Source: Yamagishiella unicocca (lineage: Eukaryota; Chlorophyta; Chlorophyceae; Chlamydomonadales; Volvocaceae). Taken from it: a DNA stretch of 64,000 bases. The notes beneath the pieces are model-generated. The model was not told the origin of the DNA. It did not search any database and was given only the letters and a program-made list of their open reading frames with translations. The DNA lies in contig BDSL01000073.1 of assembly GCA_003116995.1 (NCBI GenBank), positions 186,001-250,000 on the forward strand, given 5' to 3'. The translations under genes were made by a program, and so were the position numbers. Below, piece after piece: positions 9,450-24,400 of this stretch (its first letter is position 1; each line of letters starts with the position of its first letter).

Positions 9450-12400
9450 ATGCTTAGTCAACCCATAGGTCCCCAGGCTGGCAGGGGCACTGTGTTATTC
9501 TGGTTGCTTAGTGTTTCTCTCTGCCTGAGTGTGCAGGGAGGCTTCGGCTTAAAACCTCTCGATTGCACATGGTCTACGCAGGGCGGTGTTAATGTTCTGA
9601 GTGATTGCAACCTACAGATAAACGTTACCACTGGTAGTTCATTTTTCAGTAATACTTCCGGTGTAATTGGTCGCGAACCGATTCAATGGCTCCCAGTGCG
9701 CCTACAGCAGCCCACGCTGCCAGCTCTGCCATCGTTGCTGACGGACTCGACATTGCAGCTGCCAACGTGCGCATCGTTATGGGAGCTCGCTGTAGTGGAA
9801 TGCACATTTCTTGCTTCGCGGACGTGGCCCAGCCCCGGCCTTCAGGTATTGGCTATTGTTTCGCCCTCATGCCCTCCGTTTTCTTCCATGTAGGCATTGC
9901 CCTGTACGTTCTATCCTATAAATCCGCTGCAAATGAAGGATGTCATGTATCGCGCAGCGACGGCTTATCTGTGTTGCCTGTGTCACGCCCATGCATATAT
10001 GCCCACGTCAGGCAGGGCCCGCTTACCTCTTCTACCAGCGACTTGAGGGTTTGACATCCACTGCCGAGCGTGTCAACATCACCTGCCCCCCTGACGACTG
10101 GGATGCACTGCTTGCGACTCGCGGCAGCAGCAGCGAAGGCGGTGTTCCTGCGCTGGCGCCCTGCGGCACCGCCACCGTGACAACGGGGCAGCAGCTGCTT
10201 GATGCCCTGGAGCGGCTGCAGCCCCTCCACGCCCGGGTGCTGGTGACGCTGGCGGCAAACATGTCTCTGCCGACGGAGCCTACACCTCAGCGGCTGATGG
10301 CCCCACCAGACGACACCCAGCCGCTGGTGCGGATCTATCGCAATGTGACACTGGCGGGCGGAGCACGCTTGGATGATAGCGGCGGTGTCCGTGAGGGCAG
10401 CAGCATGGGTGGCACGGAGCTCGACGTCCGTATGCGGCGCAACGCATTCGACCTCACGGGAGGCCCCCCGAAGCAGCAGGGCAAGCAGGATCAGCAGAGC
10501 CAGGGCCGCCCCGTGCTGGTGCTGGCCGACCTGCACCTGGTCAACAGGCCGCCAGGGCCGCTTGGCACCTGGCCGCTCGGCCTGTTGAGCAGTTGGCACT
10601 ACTTCATTGGAGCGGACAGGTGCGATCGATAGATAGGAGTTGGATGAGAGTTAGTCTGTTAATGGTTCACATACAGCAGATGAATGGAGGGCGGCCTACA
10701 TGCATGCATGCAGCTTGCTTGCTTTGACAAATATTTCCTTGCTTGGTCACACTACTGAATATAGATGCCCGACTGGTTCAGCGCTCGCCGCAAATATCTG
10801 CCAATCGTGCGAACCCGGTCCCACAACTGGGACTACAGCCAATAAGAAGTCAGCCAGAATTGGGTCTCGCGGTCCCGCCGGCGGGTAATAAATTCGGAGA
10901 TGATGGTGGGAACTGCTGAACCGACCCACATACATCTGCTCCAAACAGGATTGGGCTCTTCTTGTCACTTGGAACTACTAACTCCAGCTGTGTGTATCAG
11001 ATAGAAAAACACACAAGATTGCATGTCAAAACATCACAGCAGATGCACTAGTCGTTAAAATTGACTGTGGTGGTTCGCCCTACCTCCAGGATCCAGCTTT
11101 CATGCCACAAACAAATAATACACTCGTAACTTCCCTAATTCCAGTATTTTATATAAAATGTAGCATTTCACCTCGTTTGGTCAAGGGCAAGTCATTGTCA
11201 CAGGTTGTCGCTTCAAAGAGCACCATGCATGTAGTCGTCGTCAACCAAGTCCATGAGTGATTTACTAACACATATAAGGTTAATTGCCTGCGCTATCTGT
11301 TCTCACTAGTTGTTGTCAGTCGCCTGCACGCGGGCGGGCGGGGTAACCACCATAGTTACTCCCCTCCGAGGGATCGTTACCCCCGGTTGGTTCCTTTCTT
11401 ATCATAAGTTCACTCGTGCCCTGCGTGCTAGCGAGCTGTGGCACTATTCGCTTCTGCGTCCTTGAAGAAGCATGTTTCCTTCCTCAATATATAAATATAT
11501 ACATATGGCTCTTGGTCTGGAACCCACTGTAACCGTTACAACAACATATTGGGTGTCTTGCCATGGTTACAGGGACCCACTGCGTGGCCTGCTGGGTACG
11601 TACCTACCTTTCTAATAATGTAGATTAACATCTCCTTATAAGAAGGAACATTGCCTTCGCCTTTGCACGCGCAAAACGTGAATTGGCTCAGAGGGTGGGC
11701 AACCCCCCTGGATTAGTTTAGGCGTGGTCCTGGATTGGGATTGGCAACCTTAGGATTGGAAACCGCCCTTGGATTGGGAAATGACTTATCCGCGGTGACC
11801 GCCGGATAAGTGTATTAGCGCCCGATGCCCACCCTCTGATTGGCTGTACACGCCATATATCCATCGCCTATATATATAGTCATCCGCATAGGAATCGTGT
11901 ACTTAGGATATACCAAATATAGTGGATATTTCTTCCTTAAAGCTGAGATTCACATATGCCAGCTGCGTACGTACATACAAACTACTGGGTTGAGGCCAGC
12001 AACACGCACACGCACGCACGGCGAATGCGTGCATTGGCTTACTTTGGCACGGTGGCTTATTACGTGTATGGATGAAATAAGTAGCAGCAGAAGCAAGATA
12101 GATTGCGGCGCTATAGAAAGTGAGGATTTGCGTGGTCGCTATACCAATCTGCTGGTATAGATCGATCCCTATCGATGATGACGTACATACATTTGATGTA
12201 CGTACGGCGGGGAGGTGCAGTACGTAGTACAGTACGGGGACAGAGGTGCAGTACGTAGTGCGATGCGTAGATAGCTAGGAAAACTGTAATCATGCAAGCG
12301 GGCCCCACGGTGCGTACACCGATGAAAAGCAAGCAACACGCACTGCGTGCATCCGTATACGCACCTAACGGTATCCCAACTGACTGGACGGGCCAATAAT

Positions 12401-15400
12401 CCTTCTTCACGGATGCTCGTATTCAGGAGCGGCTCTGGTGGTATTCAAGTGCTGGTGCTGCGGTCACTGGCGGTGTACACGCCGGGAGAATTTGGGTGCG
12501 TGCGTGGCTGCTCGATCGGTGCCTACCTTCGTTTGTGTTTGGTGATGGTCGATCATAACATATATGCATGTCCTCGACGATGGGTACGTGCATGTATGTG
12601 CTGCTGTTGCTTGGCTGATCGCACGCACGCACGGTGGCATCGGTCCGAACGTACTTGGCTGGGGCTGCTGTGTTCGCTAGCTAGCCAAGTTCCCACCCGC
12701 CCGGCGGGCATTGGCATTGCGGCGGGGACATAAGGGGATGCATGTATACTGTAGGGTGATAACCATCCGTGGTGTGACATTACTAACGTCCATAGCTCGA
12801 CGCCTTCATGATAAGTGATAAATAAGGCTGGCTGCGCGCCTACTATATATCTACCATTATTAGCAGGGGGAGGGACGCGTGAACAGTATCTTGCTGGATA
12901 ATCTACACTACATTGATGCTTGGGTTATTACTTGCTGCGCGCGCGCTCCATGTCGTACCGTTAGTTAACTCGGCGCCACCCCCGATTGACTGACCGGCTT
13001 CGACCGGCTTCATCCGCCGTTGATCGTTCTACAATCAAAGGTACATCAACTACTGGTACGGTCGGATGATGTCTCTGGAAGGGAGCAGTGCGGCTTGGTT
13101 GTCGACGATCATGGGGCCCCTTAAACAGGTACGTAGATTAAATCAATAGGTTGATGGAAGTCGATGATGATGAATGCATAGCTCGATGGAAGTCGATAAG
13201 TATGTCCGTAGGTCGATCACAGGTAGGTACGCGGGCAGCGATTAGGTGCAGCTGCTGGGACCTGAATAGGTAGCTAGGTGCAGGTACGGTAGTGAGGGTG
13301 TGTGCGATGGCTGCTGGGAGATAGGAACTGACAGCGGCGACAGGGGCGCGGACGACGATGACTGTACGTATCTCCGCCCATGCATATATATTGGCCACCT
13401 TCACTTGATTGCCACTGCCGCGCGCTTCTTTGCCCCCCTTGCTCATTGAGTATGTGTGTAGGCCCCAGACGCCGATGGCCACACCGCCACGCTCGGAAAC
13501 GTGCTGGACTTCCTCATCGGCTACAACAGCTCCATCGCCCACACACCGCTGCTCACACCCGCCTCCCAACCTGACTTCGCCTTATGGTCCATGAACACCA
13601 CGACGTGGCAATCGTCGTCGTCGCCGGTGCCGCCGAGCAGCATCGCAGTGGCGCTCGATTCGCAGCAGCTGCTGTCCCTTCTGCAGGTGCATGCGTTCGT
13701 GCTTATGGGTGCGGTGATAAGGGGCGTGGGCAGCCGCCGCCAGCTAGCAGCTAGCCGAGCTATCTATCCGCGTCCGTTACTCCCGCGCTGTTGCTGGGGA
13801 CTGGGCATACTTACGATTTTCCACTCCGAAGTATGATTCACGGGGGGTCATGTTCATCCAATGTAGATGAAATTGCCGTTGTGTTTCCACTCCAAGTATG
13901 ATTCACGGGGGGTCATGTTCATCCAATGTAGGTGTAATTGCCGTTGTGTTTCAACGAAGGCGCACCTAGATAATCTGCTGGTCGAAAACGCAACATTTAT
14001 TTATGATGACCGTGTGAGATGACAATAATAATGTCCATCCACATATCTACGTACGTCCCTACATACGTACGTCCCTACATTAGTAGCTCAGCGAGTGCAC
14101 GATCTATTACCAGCGAAAACTTACTTGGCTGCCGGTTGCGATTGCTAGAAGTAAGCTAACCCTGCGTACATTAGCTTTCGGCGAGCCCCACATATATCTG
14201 TCGTCTCCACGTACATGTGGCTGTCGCAGGAGTCGTGGACTGACGGCCCGCGAATCATTCTGTTGGTGGCCAACGTGACCCTCCGACCCGGCGAGTGGCC
14301 CCAGGTACGGTAGGCAGCTTGCTTTGTATACTAGCAGTGGCAGCGAGGATTTTTGCGCTATCTGTGGACGCACGCCTACCGACCTAGCGGCGATGACTAG
14401 GCTGGGCAAGACCACCCGATCGACCGACATTGTCACTTGCTTGGTTGCTAGCGGCTTGATGGTCCAAAGCGAATCACCACTACTCCTGCCCCCTCTGCAC
14501 TTGCTTGCAAACACATGCAGAGCGGCGCCGTGTTGTCGCATAACGTGACGCTGGCGGGCCCCACTGCTGGTGCCCCCGTGTGGCTGGACACAGCGGGCAT
14601 GCAGCTGCTGGCCACCACACCCGCTGCGGCAACACCGGGCGCCGTCACATTGCGGCTGCAGCGGCTGCGGCTGGTGGGGTTCGCTCCCCCCCTGCTGGCG
14701 GCGGACCCGCGGGAAGTGGCGGAGGCTGATGCCCAGGGCGCCATGGCGGGCTCGCAGGAGCTGGTGGCCTGGAAGGACAGGTAATATCATGATGATAATA
14801 AGTTGACGCTGGGAATGCATGGCCGTAACGTATGCATCTATATACGGGGGGTGGGCAATGAGGGACACAATCCGTCCGTTGTGACCGTGGGTAAAAAGAA
14901 AGCTGTGGCGGAAGGCGAGGATATCACCCGGACCTGTAGTAGCTGGAGATTGGTTCAATGCTCGCCGACGGGTCTTGAACGGACGTTTAGATGTTGGCCA
15001 TTGAACTGTCTAAACGCCTTCGTAGGTTTGTGTCTGAATGAGCCGCCCCTGAATCGAACGGTTTCATTGGAGCGGGCTGCATGCCCCGCCGCTCTTAACG
15101 TGTATCCGAACGTACGAAAGCGAACCGCCGCGCTTCAAAATCTACCCCGGCTTTTGCTCTGCTGGATCCAAACCCCCCTAAACCAATACAAATTGCACTG
15201 CGCGACCCAGCCCCTGAACCGAGCCAGACTGTCTCGCTTCCAAACTGAGCCTCCTGAACTCCCTATAGTAAGGATCGAATCGAATTGGCCTGCAGTTGGA
15301 GACCGGTAGGTTTTTGCTGGCTTTGAAAGAGGTTTGAGGCCTGGGTACCAAACCGAGCTGCCCCTCCTTTAAAATGAGCCAAAATGAGCCGCCCCGGTAC

Positions 15401-18400
15401 CATATCGAGCTCCCCCCTCAATCGAAACGATCCAGATGAACGAAGTGACCCTTAAGTGAGCCAACCGAGCCAAGCACGAGTCTGGTTGATCACTCCCTGA
15501 ACCGCGTAATATAAGGTGCGCGCGCTCTTAAACGAAACGCAACGAACATGTATGTATCACTGACGCGCTTCATGCCAGAAACACCCCCGCCTGGACTCCT
15601 CAAAGCGGTGAACCTCCTGGAGCCGTTAACGTATTCGCCACCGGAAAGTGCTTTCAAACGTCGCAACAGTATCTGGCGATAGCTTTTGATTGCGTTTCGC
15701 CGAAGGTCTCATAGTCCACGGCGTCATGTATCACCATCATCGCCATCATCGCCATCTGGCCAAAACCCTACTGGCCATCTATCCCCGAGCCTGGCATCTC
15801 TCATGCATTAAAAGAGGAACGTTCCTCATAGTGTTAACATTATACTATGCTCCTGCAGTCCGCGCCGTAAATGGCCATGATGGCAGACAGGCTACGACCT
15901 GGCATCTTGTTTATTCTCGGGAAACGGCGCGATGTATATGGTTCCTGGATCTCGGAATGTTCTGTCAGTGCTGTCACTGCTTTGTCGCTGTTCCTTTCGA
16001 AACCAAGTGGAACGTTCTGTCGCTGAGATATAGAACAATGAGATCCCCGAATTCTTAAGTTTGTCTCTGTTCCGTCCATGTTTCGCTGTTCCTTTGCCGT
16101 ACGGTGCCTTTCCATTCCGATGATTACGGAGCCTGCATCCGGACACGTAACAAACAATCTAGATGACCAAAGATAGGAGGCATGCTGATTGCGAGGAATG
16201 TTTGTTGCTTCCTCGCGTAACGACCACTTTGCGACCTGGCTTTGCATTTCACGGCATTTCGATCCAGCTGTATGTACAAACCATGCCTTGCCATGTACAT
16301 GCTGTTGAGTGTGTTTTACAACGAAGCATGAACGCCTACTATCACCAGTCTCAAACGGAAGTCATCGCAGCCACCCACTATGTCGTCGGGCGGCGTCAGC
16401 AGCCATCGCCATGATCGCTACCTGCCTTGCCGCTCGCCGCCGCTTACTTCGGAGCATGCAGGTGCCTGCTGCAGCAGCAGCCAGGAGGCGGCTCCGACAT
16501 TGCGCCCACCACTAATAGTGCGCGTTACAGGATACGCGACAGTGCACTGGAGCTTCCGGCAGGTAGGTGGGACGGAGGCCTCCAGATACATTACTTGACA
16601 CGCAAACATAACCTGGACGTCGACGGATGGATTGGTTGAAGCGATAATAGTGTATCCAACCCTTGGTCGCTCGGTCGTCCTTCAATCCTTGCCTATGAAT
16701 TGTTTGGGTTTGTAGAGTCTACATAACGCTGAACACCCTTGAAATGTCCTAAAACCCTATTTCTGAAAATCCTGGGTGGACCCATCCCTACCAAACCTCC
16801 ACTGCCTGGTAGCGACACTGGAGGCGCTGTGGCTCTTCAACAACCCCGGGGCATGTACCGCCGCCTACCCCGGCACCGCCACTAAAGATAGTACCGCCAC
16901 GGCCGCCGCGGTCGTCTGTGACTTGCTGCTGCTGTCCAAGGATGGCGGTAGTAGTAGCGGCAGTAGCGGAGCAGCCCTCCCCGGCGCCGGGCCACTCGCG
17001 GTGCTGCTTGTACGACCGCTGGCCGTGGTGGGACAGGTAGGTCCGCTGCGCTGCCTGATGTACGTTACGAAGCGAATGTGTGCGGGATCATGTGGGACGT
17101 TGCGCTGGATGGATGGGTGAATTTGTGGGACGGCAGGGAAAACCCGTGTACAAAGGAGTGAAATTGTGGGGCGGGGTGGGCTCTCATCAGCATCATGGCG
17201 CAGCCGCCGGTGCGTGTCGTTGCCCGCTGCCCGCATCAGTTACACCGGCGACTGTGCGGTGCGTGCCGGGCTGGGCTGGGCTGCTGCCTAATGGTACGCC
17301 TTGTACTGCTGCTATGAGTCGCCGGAACTGACGAAGAGGACGGCTGCAGGCTAGAGGCGCTAGATGCGTTGCTTGTTTGCTTGCCTAACCATTATTTGGT
17401 TGCCTGACCATCATTTATCCCACTTATCATACACCCATACCTAACATCATTTATCCCACTTATCATACACCCGCCCAACGGCTGCTTGCTTGCCAATCAA
17501 GGTTGTATTTGGCGGTGCCGCCAACGGCTCTGGAGCTTCATCGCCTTCCATCACCTTCATCTCCGCGACCCTGAGCGGGGTGACGCTGTCGAACACACTT
17601 GCCGTCGCGGCGGCGGAGAGCGTCCCGGTGGTGATGACGTCAGCGGCGGCTGGAGGTGGTAGCGGGGCCGGGACGGACGACCCACCATGCGGCGCAATGT
17701 CATGTACGTACGTGTGCATGTAATAACCGCAAAGTAAAATCTACATAATATAACCACCGTATTAATGAAAAAACACGACACGTGTGATAGTATGTATGTT
17801 ATCCATCCTTCGCACGCACCTTCACCGACACCTAGCGCCCCCAGCAGGGTCCAGCACAGAAAGTGATTGGATGCGAGGTAGATGAAATGGAATGGAACAA
17901 GCAAGATATCTGCAGCGAGCAGTGCTTTCGGATGCAAGGACGCGTAGCGGGGCACACTGAAGACAACTTGGCTTGATTGCGGGTAGAAGCGCTGCTCTCT
18001 AGTTGCTATGTATCTAGCTGCGTCCACCCATGTCGCGCTGAATGCACGTTCAGGCGACTATCTGAACGCACATCCAGTAAATAATGGATGAATGCAACTA
18101 GGATAGCAGATCTTCCGGCCCTGGTCGCCCGCCTGGATGCCTGTCCGCACGTAACTTGTTCGCTCGTTATTCCAGCTCCTCAAAGTACCCTATAACAACG
18201 TACGGCCGCACATGTTCGTCCCCTTACGTACGACCCTCGCAGCGCTCATGGTAAGTATGCAAATAAACGCCTCGCCCACCGCCGCTGTGCTCAAATCGCA
18301 GTGTTGTTGGCGTGGCGCTCACGGCCGCCGCCGGCCGCAGACGCTCCAGGCGCCCTGTATGCCGCATCTGGCAGTAGGGTTCCGCTGGCGGCTGTGGTTG

Positions 18401-21400
18401 GCGGCGCCGTCGCGGCAGCGGTGCTGTGCCTTGCGGCGGTTGTCATGGGACTGATGATGCGGCGGCGGCGAAGGCGGCAGCAGCGCCACAAGACACCAGC
18501 GCAAGTGGATCCCCCGGTCGTTGTCGAAGGCGGCGATGAGGGGCCTGCTGTGGGCATCACCCTGGCGGGCAGCGGAGGGCGTAGCAAGCCAGCAGGACGA
18601 GCAGAGGGCCCAATCCAAGAGCTGGCAAACAATGGCGCGGGCGCCGCCGGAGAGTTGGGCGACGACGGGTTCAGCTTAAGCTTTGAACCGCAGCAGCAGG
18701 TTGGCGAATGGAATGAATCCACGCGCGCACTGTATGTTGTTGCCTGCCGTATGTATTATTTTGCCATCATAAACTGGGTATTGCGTGTCTATGAATTGCG
18801 AAAGGGGAATTGACAGTGCTGACGGGAAAGGAAGGGTGCTATCGGGCGGACTTGGTAAGGCAACGAGCTTGATTGGGATGGGGCGCATTCGCGCATACCG
18901 GTATGTACTACTGTACTACAGCGGAATGAAGGTAAAGATGCGCACGCGCGACCACGCGCATCGAGAACGGCGACCATCATCACTGGTGCCGTTCGCTAAG
19001 CATAATATCTACTGAACGCGCCAATCAACCCTCTTTGACTACATACTTGATCTTGCTTGCTTGAAGCGCTTGCCGCCGGCCGGCCGCACCGTCCGCTCTC
19101 CTCTGCCTGCTGCAGCATGGGGATACTATTGCCTCTGGGGCCACCACCGCGGGGCAGACCATGGCAGACATACTCCTTGGCGCGACGGGAGCAGCGGCCT
19201 ACAGCAGGGCTCGTTACGCAGCCGCCGCCGCAGGGGACGCTAGCGGCAACAGTCCACGGGTCATGAAGAGGACATCTCCTGACGTTCGGCCGCCTAGTCG
19301 CACCAATACTGCCAGCCTGCGGTCAACCGTCACCGACGAAATTAAAAAAATGATGCGAATGTGCCAGGTAACACGACCATGGCTTCGAAACACAATGAAG
19401 ACAGCAACCAGGCTAGATACAGCGCAAGCATGCAGAAGATAGATAAGCGATGTCCACTATATACACGCCTTGGCGCCTTGGAAGCGACGTTTCGTATTTA
19501 ATACAGGAATACAAAAAGGTTATCCGGCGGATTTATTAAAGCAACGACGTTCCTTTTTTGTCATGTTGGTTGGATTATGTATGGTCAGGTCCAATACACA
19601 TCGTTACCTGCACCCATCCCCCCGATTGATTACGCACGTTGCCATTCCATTCAACCTGCAATGCATGGGACTCCATGCGCGGGGGCCTATGTATCAACAT
19701 ATCATATCTCTGTGCACATAGGTGGTTGCACCGGCAGGAGGACCGCCCTCCTCCGGCGGCGGCAGTGCGCGGCGCAAGCGTATGCCACTGCTGGGTCGCG
19801 GAGCCCACGGCGCAGTGTACCTCGGTGGGTGGGTGCTGGGGGCTGGGGAGGGGGGAGGAGCCGGTGGGTGCTGGGGGCGGGAAATCGGTGGGTGCTGTGG
19901 CGGGGGAGGGAGGAGTCGGTGGGTGGTGGGGCCGGGGGAGGGAACGGAGGCAAGCGCAACACGTACTTCGCTGAACATACATATATTGTGGTATGTATGT
20001 ATGTACCTTAGCTGCGCTGGGTTTCAGGCCATCGCCCCACATTGACGACTGCCCTTTCGCGCGTCATGAAGTCACCCCGGCCGCCGATCGCCCGCCGTAA
20101 CGCAGGCGAATGGCGTGGTCTGCCCACCGCCGTGAAGGTGATTGTGTTTGGCGCCGGAGAGTCAGCCCAGCGGCGCGAGCGACTGGCTCGGGAGGTGGCG
20201 CTGACGTCAACACTGAACCACCCCAACATCGTCCCCACCTACCACTTCTCCGTCGACGCCATCCGGGCCACCGGCAGCGCCTCCGTGATGGACACGTGAG
20301 TTAAATCAACCAATCATCGTAACTATGAGAGTGCTGCACCTGCAGTTATGTTGACGGAAAACGCCTGTACCCAACCTTGTGCCGTCCAGGACGAAACTAT
20401 TCTATCTCTCCCGCTCGCGCGCTTAGTTGTCAGCCTGTAAGGCGTCCGCGCAGGATGTCGACGTCGACGCCTTACCAAACCTGTATGTCCCATTACGCGG
20501 CCTTCTGCTTTCGAACGCAGCATGGCCCTGCCTGCCTTCTGGGCTTTGCTGGGAGCCCCCGGTTGTATTGTGTCCCCTTACTGTGCGCCTTCCGCTTCTA
20601 CTGCCGAGCTGTCCGCCGAACGTGTGACCCAGCCACCACTTGGCGCTTTACAAGTACGTGGTGTATTATGTTATGACCCCACATGAGCCACCTACCCACG
20701 CGCCGGCCTGATGCTGTTTCGACGACCCTCAGGTCCTCACCAGCCCATCCAGCGCGCTACGATGGCGTCGGCACCGAAGCCTATCGACAGCTGCGCGAGC
20801 CCGACACGGGGATGGCGGATCTGCTTGTCGACGGCGACGAGGAGGACGACGACGAGGTGGCCGCGCTACGGCTGCGGCTGGTGATGCAGTACTGCGAGGG
20901 AGGCACCCTGGGGAGCAGCCTGCGGGCCGGCAAGTTCGGCAAGTCGGTGTGGCCGGGCCAGGCGCCGACGGTGCCAAGGCCGGCATCAAAGGTGGTGGCA
21001 GCCGCTGCGAAGGCAGCACCGGACCCCGCAAGGGAACGAGCACCAGCAGCGGCTGCGGCTCGCACCACCGGCGCCGCCGACGCCGCCAGCATTGCAGCAG
21101 GGGTAACCGAAGTGGAGCCACAGCATCCACCGCAGCTGGTTCAGCGCCCAGAAGAAGAGGGCGCCCCGCTGATCGTGGACGGCGTGCCTAACATGTTCCA
21201 GATGACGCAGCCGCCCTGGTGTCCAGCCACCTGGAAGGACCTGAGCGTGGCTCGAAACCTGGTATGGTGGAGGCGCGGGGGGGCCGTGGGCGGGCGAGGG
21301 AGAGAGCAAGGCTGGAGGGTTGGAATGAAGCTCCGCATGCTTTTAGGGTGAGGCCGCTGTCGTATGTGCACATCCCACTGCGCGCCGTAACCCGCACTTC

Positions 21401-24400
21401 CTCCGCTCGCTTTGGCTGTCCATCCTTCTGTCGGCTTCCTCTGTCGTCCACGAACCTCAAATGCGCTCCTCGCTCCGTCCGCAGCCGCTGTCTCTGCTGG
21501 CCGCCCTGGACGTGCTGCGGGGCCTGGAGTACCTCCACAGCTGCGGAGTCATACACGGAGACCTGACCGAAAACAACATACTGCTCAAGGCGGTCCAGCC
21601 AGCGCTGCCGCTGCCGACGCCATCCGCGCCGCTATCCAGTGGCTTCTTGTTGCGCTTCGTCATCCGTGAGAATGCAATCGCACACGCGCGGGCCGTTGAC
21701 CAACTGTCGGTGAATCGCGCGTCCCCGGGTAACGGGTATGTCGTCGTCGGCGACAGTTGTGGCGGCGGAAACGCGGCAGTAATCAGTGGGGAATCACGGT
21801 CAGCAGGTTCGGTACGGTGCAAGCCTGCAGGGCCGCAAGGCCACGATGGCGAGGGGCACCCGAGGGGGGTTGGCGAGCCAGGGCTGCGGCTGCAGCAGGC
21901 GCAGCTGATGACCAGCAGCACTGATCTGGATTCAACGCCGGTCGCGGAGTGCAGACTTTGTAGCGAGAGCGAGGACGCCGGAGAAACAAGCTTTGCTTGT
22001 GAGGAAGCCAGCGTCCATGATGATGGAGCGCTGGGGATGCACAGCGGACCCGGCAGCCGGCCGCAAGAGCGACGGGAGCAGCGCATGCATGGCCTCCAGC
22101 AGCATCAAAGACAGCAACAGCAACCAGGGACGCACGGGGGGGAGGCACGGAGCACAGGACTAGCCGTTACCCCTCACGCTAACAAAATGGCGGAGCGTTT
22201 GTACCGCATTATTGGAAACGACTGCGGAAGTGGCACTGGAAGTGGCAGCGGCGCAGCGACTGGCGCCATGGGACTGGTGTCGAATGACGATGCCTGCGGC
22301 GAGGGCTGGTCAACTCGCACTGCCTCCAGGTTTCGGAGCAATAGCCGCACCGACAGGCTAGCAGATGGGACCGGTGGCAGCAGCGCCGCTGACGGCTCAC
22401 ACGTGGCTGCATGGTCCATGACCGACCTGCTTCCGATAGCCCCGGACCCAACAACCGGCGCCGCCTTCCTGGCGGCGGCGACGGCAGAGCTGCTGATGAG
22501 CTGGACGTTCAAGATATCGGACTTTGGGCTGTCCATGCAGGTCGGTTAGTTGAACAAGTAAAACATCGGCAAGTGGACGTGCCCGTTTATCGGCCGTGCC
22601 TGTTTATCTGTCGTGGACTCAGCTGCCGATGGAAAGCCGATCCTGGTTATTACATATCAGCCACCATTGATGCACATTCGTCACTTGTCGAACCATCACG
22701 CACTGGAGGATGATGACGATGGACGACATTTACATGGGCGGGGTTCCCGTCGCCAACGCAATACGGGGCTACTAGTAGTTTAGCACGTGCACATTGCTGC
22801 ATTCAGTCAATGGACCGGAAGGGCAGTCGAACCCTGCGGCGGGTGGGTTTGGCCGCCTACCTGGCGATCGAGCGCCTCGCGCCACAATGAACATGTGCGC
22901 CATAACGTTATCCAGTCCAACGCATGCGTGTCCATCCCCTGTGCCTGTCCTCTTATTACGTATTGACCTCTTGTGTGATGTGTGCTTGCCTGCCTTGCAG
23001 TGTGTACGCATGCATGCCTTGTATTGTTATGCGCGCGTACCTTATCCAATTCCTGCCCTATCTACCTGCCTGCGCCGCCATCGCTCCTGCGTCTATAATT
23101 GTATCGCGTGTACCAACCCACCGGGCGAACTGCAGTTTCAAGGAGACCCGCAGACGACGCACATCAGCAACATGGCTCAGGTGGGCGGACAGACCTACGC
23201 ATGAGTGTATGTACTGGATAGTCCTGCATGCCTGTCACATACAATCGGTTGCATGCGCCGCCTACGTGCCCACCCACCGTACCGGCGCCGGCTACCTTAC
23301 CCATCCATCCGCCCTATCTTAGATCCATGCCGTACACTACGCACGTGTCGCAGATTGCTTGTCCGTACACTGTACGCACGGGACCAGCACATGTTGCCGC
23401 TGTTGTTGCCGAGCCCACCTCGCATGTGTGCATGGGGATGACCAGCTCCAAATAGTGTAGGCACTCACTGCCGCCCAACCTGACCTGCGCGCCTGCGTCA
23501 CGTACGGTATGTACCCACCCTCAGGGCACTCCGATATTCGCCGCACCCGAGGTGGTGCTCTACGGCCACCTATCGCCCGCCGCCGACATCTACAGCTTCG
23601 GAGTCGTGCTGTGGCTGCTGCTGCACGGCGTGTCGCTGGGGTGCGTGGGTGCCTGCTCTAGTTGCTGGCGAGCAATGATAACACACGGCGGGTGATAAAG
23701 CCAGCATGATTCCGGCAGCAGCAGCAGACTGCGCAGTGGGCTAGCGACAATAGTGGGGGAAACGGACATTGGATTTTTTTATCTGCGACGGCGGCCGCGG
23801 CGAGATGCACACAAGTCAGGGCGGGAAAACGCACACATGTCAGGGTGGGGGAACGCCCGAATCCACACGTGCATGGAAAAGGCTGATGTCGGTCGCTTAG
23901 TACACTCAAATTGCCTACCGAGCGAGTAGCCTGACCTGCGGTTGAGTAACGAATAAACCCTGCTGATACTCGTGTCTGACAATCCGGCTGGTGTCGTACG
24001 TTAATGCCACAGGCAGGTACGGCACTTGCTTCCATTCGCGCTCCTCTGTATGCCGGTGAACACGATGCTCCTGGACAACGCTGCGGCGGGTCTACCGGCA
24101 GCAGCTCGGGACATCCTGCACAAGTGCATGGCGACGAGGCCTGCGGATCGGCCTCCGGCGGCTGAGCTGAGGCGGCTGGTGGAGGGGCTGCTGCAGGTGC
24201 GTCGTGGGCCGTATTGCGGTCAAGTGTAAACTTGTGCGCCAGGTAGGTAGGTGGGTAGGTGTATGTAGTCCTATTGCTTGGGCTAATAGTCCCTATTGCG
24301 TGCTGGGCTAATAGTCCCGCCCTATTGATTGGATGGATGCATGGCAGCTCGGAACTGCTAACCCAGCAGCTGGCAACTTTCCCTGTCCTGCCGTGATCGC

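Noticed and set aside
12347..12733. 128-codon ORF as an independent gene
   Set aside because: Only 12427-12495 is needed as a kinase exon; it fits the phase between 10619 and 13041 exactly, and the remainder is intron.
14803..15309. 168-codon open frame as a gene
   Set aside because: It lies within an intron between phase-matched kinase exons, has no domain, and has composition unlike neighbouring exons.
21485..22540. Kinase as a pseudokinase because HRD is HGD
   Set aside because: The catalytic Asp, the downstream Asn, the Lys of AVKV, DFG and APE are all present. Arg-to-Gly only makes it non-RD.
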